Origin: Halicephalobus mephisto
Taxonomy: Eukaryota > Nematoda > Chromadorea > Rhabditida > Panagrolaimidae
Direction of reading: 5' to 3'
NCBI GenBank assembly: GCA_009193035.1
Contig: SWDT01000001.1
Location: 1,364,001 to 1,428,000, forward strand
DNA length: 64,000 bases
Shown here one piece after another: positions 62,162 through 64,000 of the stretch (positions are counted from its first letter, which is position 1; the number at the start of each line of letters is the position of its first letter). A model generated the notes under the pieces. The model made no database searches. It had not been told where the DNA came from and saw only the letters and a program-made list of their open reading frames with translations. Made by a program: the position numbers and the translations under genes.

Positions 62162-63423
62162 ATGAAAAACTTGTTATCAACAGCCAGATTCCGGGTGATT
62201 CCTGCTATACGACTTCAAAGAGCACGATTGTCCAACGTGGGTCATTATGAGTCTCGGGATTTCTCCACAGAATCCTCAGAATCAACTTCTGCCACCAGTC
62301 AATCACGTGTCCGGAAACCGTTGACATTAGGCAAAATTATCAAATATACGGTGGTTGGAGGTTTGATTGTTGGAACCGGCACTTTTCTGGGAAATGTTTT
62401 AATCAGCGATTTCCGATCAGAGGTTGATCCAAAACATTATTACAGTGATTGGCAGGTAATTTTATTCGGTTTTAATCTGAATATTCGTTGTTTTTGTTTT
62501 AGATACGACTATACACTTCATTACCCTTGGCCGGCATATCCCGTACTTTTGGGCATCTCTCACGTGTTAATGTACCTGAATTCCTCCGAAATCCATTATA
62601 TGGACAATATTCCCGAATTTACAATTGTGACATGGAAGAAGCAGTTGAATCGTCTTTCAAGTCATATCCGAACTTTGCTGCCTTCTTCAACAGAACTCTG
62701 AAGCCGATTGCTAGACCAATCAGCTTCGTTTCCCTCGTATCTCCTGCAGATGGAGTTGTTCTACACTACGGTGAAGTCGAGAATCGAAAGATCGAGTACG
62801 TCAAAGGTCATGACTACGATGTGACTGAATTCCTAGGTCCGTCGGTTCCTGAAGTCCGTCCTGGAAATGTTCTATATCAAGTCGTCATTTACCTAGCTCC
62901 AGGCGACTATCATGGGTTTCATTCGCCTATATCATGGTATGTGAACCAGAAGGTGCATCATCCAGGCTTCTTGCTTTCCGTAAAACCAGCAATTCTTGAG
63001 TGGATTCCGAAGTTATTCTGTTTGAATGAAAGGATTGTTCTATCGGGTCAATGGAAACACGGATATTTCTCTATGAGTGCAGTAGCAGCGACCAATGTTG
63101 GAGACATTCAAATTGACATGGTAAGGATTCTTTTGTTTCTTACCGAACCATTTTATCTGTCATTTACAGGGACAAGAGGAGCAACCTGTTATCAAGACAG
63201 AAACTCATGAAGTTTTCAACGAAGATAAACGTTTCGAAAAAGGAGACAAAGTCGGTGAATTCAGACTTGGATCAACAATCGTCCTTGTATGTTTTTGTTA
63301 AAAGTTGCTGTATTTGAATTTTAATCGTTTCAGATATTCGAAGCCCCGGAAACTCTCAAATTTGCTTTTCAAGCTGGTGACAAACTCAAATATGGACAAA
63401 GTCTCATTGCTAGTGATATTTAG
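62162..63423 (+). CDS. psd-1: Mitochondrial phosphatidylserine decarboxylase (PSD-1)
   Basis: Four exons (62162-62455, 62503-63120, 63170-63286, 63334-63423) join in frame to give 372 residues. PSD converts phosphatidylserine to phosphatidylethanolamine on the inner mitochondrial membrane. The N terminus [20 protein letters not shown] is an Arg-rich presequence. A helix follows at [20 protein letters not shown]. Then come the family motifs: [42 protein letters not shown] and [19 protein letters not shown]. Near the end FRLGSTIVL holds the LGST site, where the proenzyme cleaves itself at Gly-Ser to make the pyruvoyl cofactor. His and Asp of the active site are present, so the enzyme looks functional. 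It probably forms an operon with the SPOUT1-like gene. Confidence 0.93.
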
Positions 63424-63590
63424 TTGTTTCAATAGGCATAGTTTAAGGAACTTTGGAGATAAAAGCAAGAAATTACGTTATGATACATTAGAAGCAGGTG
63501 TGGTGTCCGTCTTGTTGATAAGCGTCGAAAACTATAAATTGGATAGTTGATTAAAGTCGAGTTTTAGCTTTTTCAGCTATATTGGACACC

Positions 63591-63841
63591 ATGAAAACTA
63601 TAAAGTCCCCGAGTGAGTTATTCTGTGAAGATTGTCGTGGAAGATTCCAGAAAATCGTCAATTCTGTCAGAAGCAATGATGCGGAGATGAAAGAAGGTCT
63701 CTTAAAACTGTAAGATTGAATTTGAATTTTTGTTTCAGAGCTCTATATCGAGACAATGAATTTCCTGAAGTTCCACAAAGACTTAATTCGAGACTTAAAA
63801 ATGGTCTCTGCTTTTACGTTACTGTTGTGGATTCTCGTTGA
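63591..63841 (+). CDS. Small Cys-containing protein, possibly saposin-like
   Basis: Two exons (63591-63709, 63739-63841) join in frame to encode 73 residues. The start is MKTIKSPSELFCEDCRGRFQ, and KIVNSVRSNDAEMKEGLL follows. CEDC spacing and the amphipathic helices recall saposin-type domains, but no signal peptide precedes them and the later cysteines are missing or weak. An alternative acceptor 2 bp later shifts the frame to a stop within a few codons. A separate open frame starting MNFLKFHKDLIRDLKMVS covers 63757-64000 to the window end, with a hydrophobic segment and a helical acidic part. It may be the real continuation through another splice choice. A splice acceptor (TTTTTCAG) lies 15 bp before the ATG. 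Confidence 0.3.
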
Positions 63842-64000
63842 CTTCAGAATCGAGTCTGATGATGAGAATGTCAAGAAGTCTGTCGTTGAGTCTATTCGTG
63901 AATTGGTGAATGTGATCCTCAATCACACGAAGGACGAGAGTTTTAGATATTCTACTCCCAGATCCAGACTCCACATTTATTTCACAGTTTCTTCCATTTA

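Overview
The window is nuclear DNA from a nematode. Genes are split by many short introns (mostly 36-60 bp) with TTTTAG or TTTCAG acceptors, and several gene starts directly follow an acceptor-like sequence, as in trans-splicing. The content is nematode-typical: a TRA-1/GLI zinc-finger gene, the giant muscle gene unc-22 (twitchin), dyf-11, dnc-4, mys-1, nra-4 and psd-1. From memory, their Caenorhabditis elegans counterparts lie on several different chromosomes, so this is probably not a Caenorhabditis and gene order has been reshuffled. All splice models come from reading frames and splice consensus only; no transcript or database evidence was available.

Layout. 1-1308: no convincing gene. 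1309-4635 (+): tra-1/GLI-like, nine exons. 5496-6779 (+): NMN adenylyltransferase, six exons. 7383-9038: a 1.66-kb foldback transposon flanked by TA, with two arms of about 722 bp around the last codons of a Tc1/mariner-type transposase. 9270-34645 (-): unc-22, about 25 kb and about 27 exons, with 31 recognisable FN3 modules, many Ig domains and an intact-looking kinase near the C terminus. 35759-36531 (-): TSEN54-like tRNA-splicing endonuclease subunit. 37151-37584 (-): orphan gene of unknown start. 37644-39167 (-): dyf-11 (IFT54). About 39680-44323 (-): DENND4-type Rab GEF. 44700-45147 (+): small mitochondrial membrane protein. 45200-46775 (-): dynactin p62 (dnc-4). 46909-48496 (+): MYST acetyltransferase mys-1. 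48653-49234 (-): secreted peptide precursor with two RFRK motifs. 51000-52635 (+): secreted protein with two vWFA domains. 52888-53526 (-): broken retropepsin-like gene. 53777-56611 (+): orphan seven-helix receptor with a large ectodomain. 57059-60599 (-): NOMO (nra-4). 60769-62035 (+): SPOUT1-type RNA methyltransferase. 62162-63423 (+): phosphatidylserine decarboxylase psd-1. 63591-63841 (+): small Cys-containing protein.

Most genes are unrelated housekeeping, cilium, muscle or chromatin genes. Several pairs are divergent over short gaps (DENND4/mitochondrial protein, dnc-4/mys-1, nra-4/SPOUT1) and may share promoters. SPOUT1 and psd-1 are on one strand 126 bp apart with an acceptor just before the psd-1 ATG, suggesting an operon. 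The orphan gene follows dyf-11 by only 59 bp in the same way. The least expected items are the RFRK peptide precursor, the orphan receptor, the decayed retropepsin-like gene and the foldback transposon.
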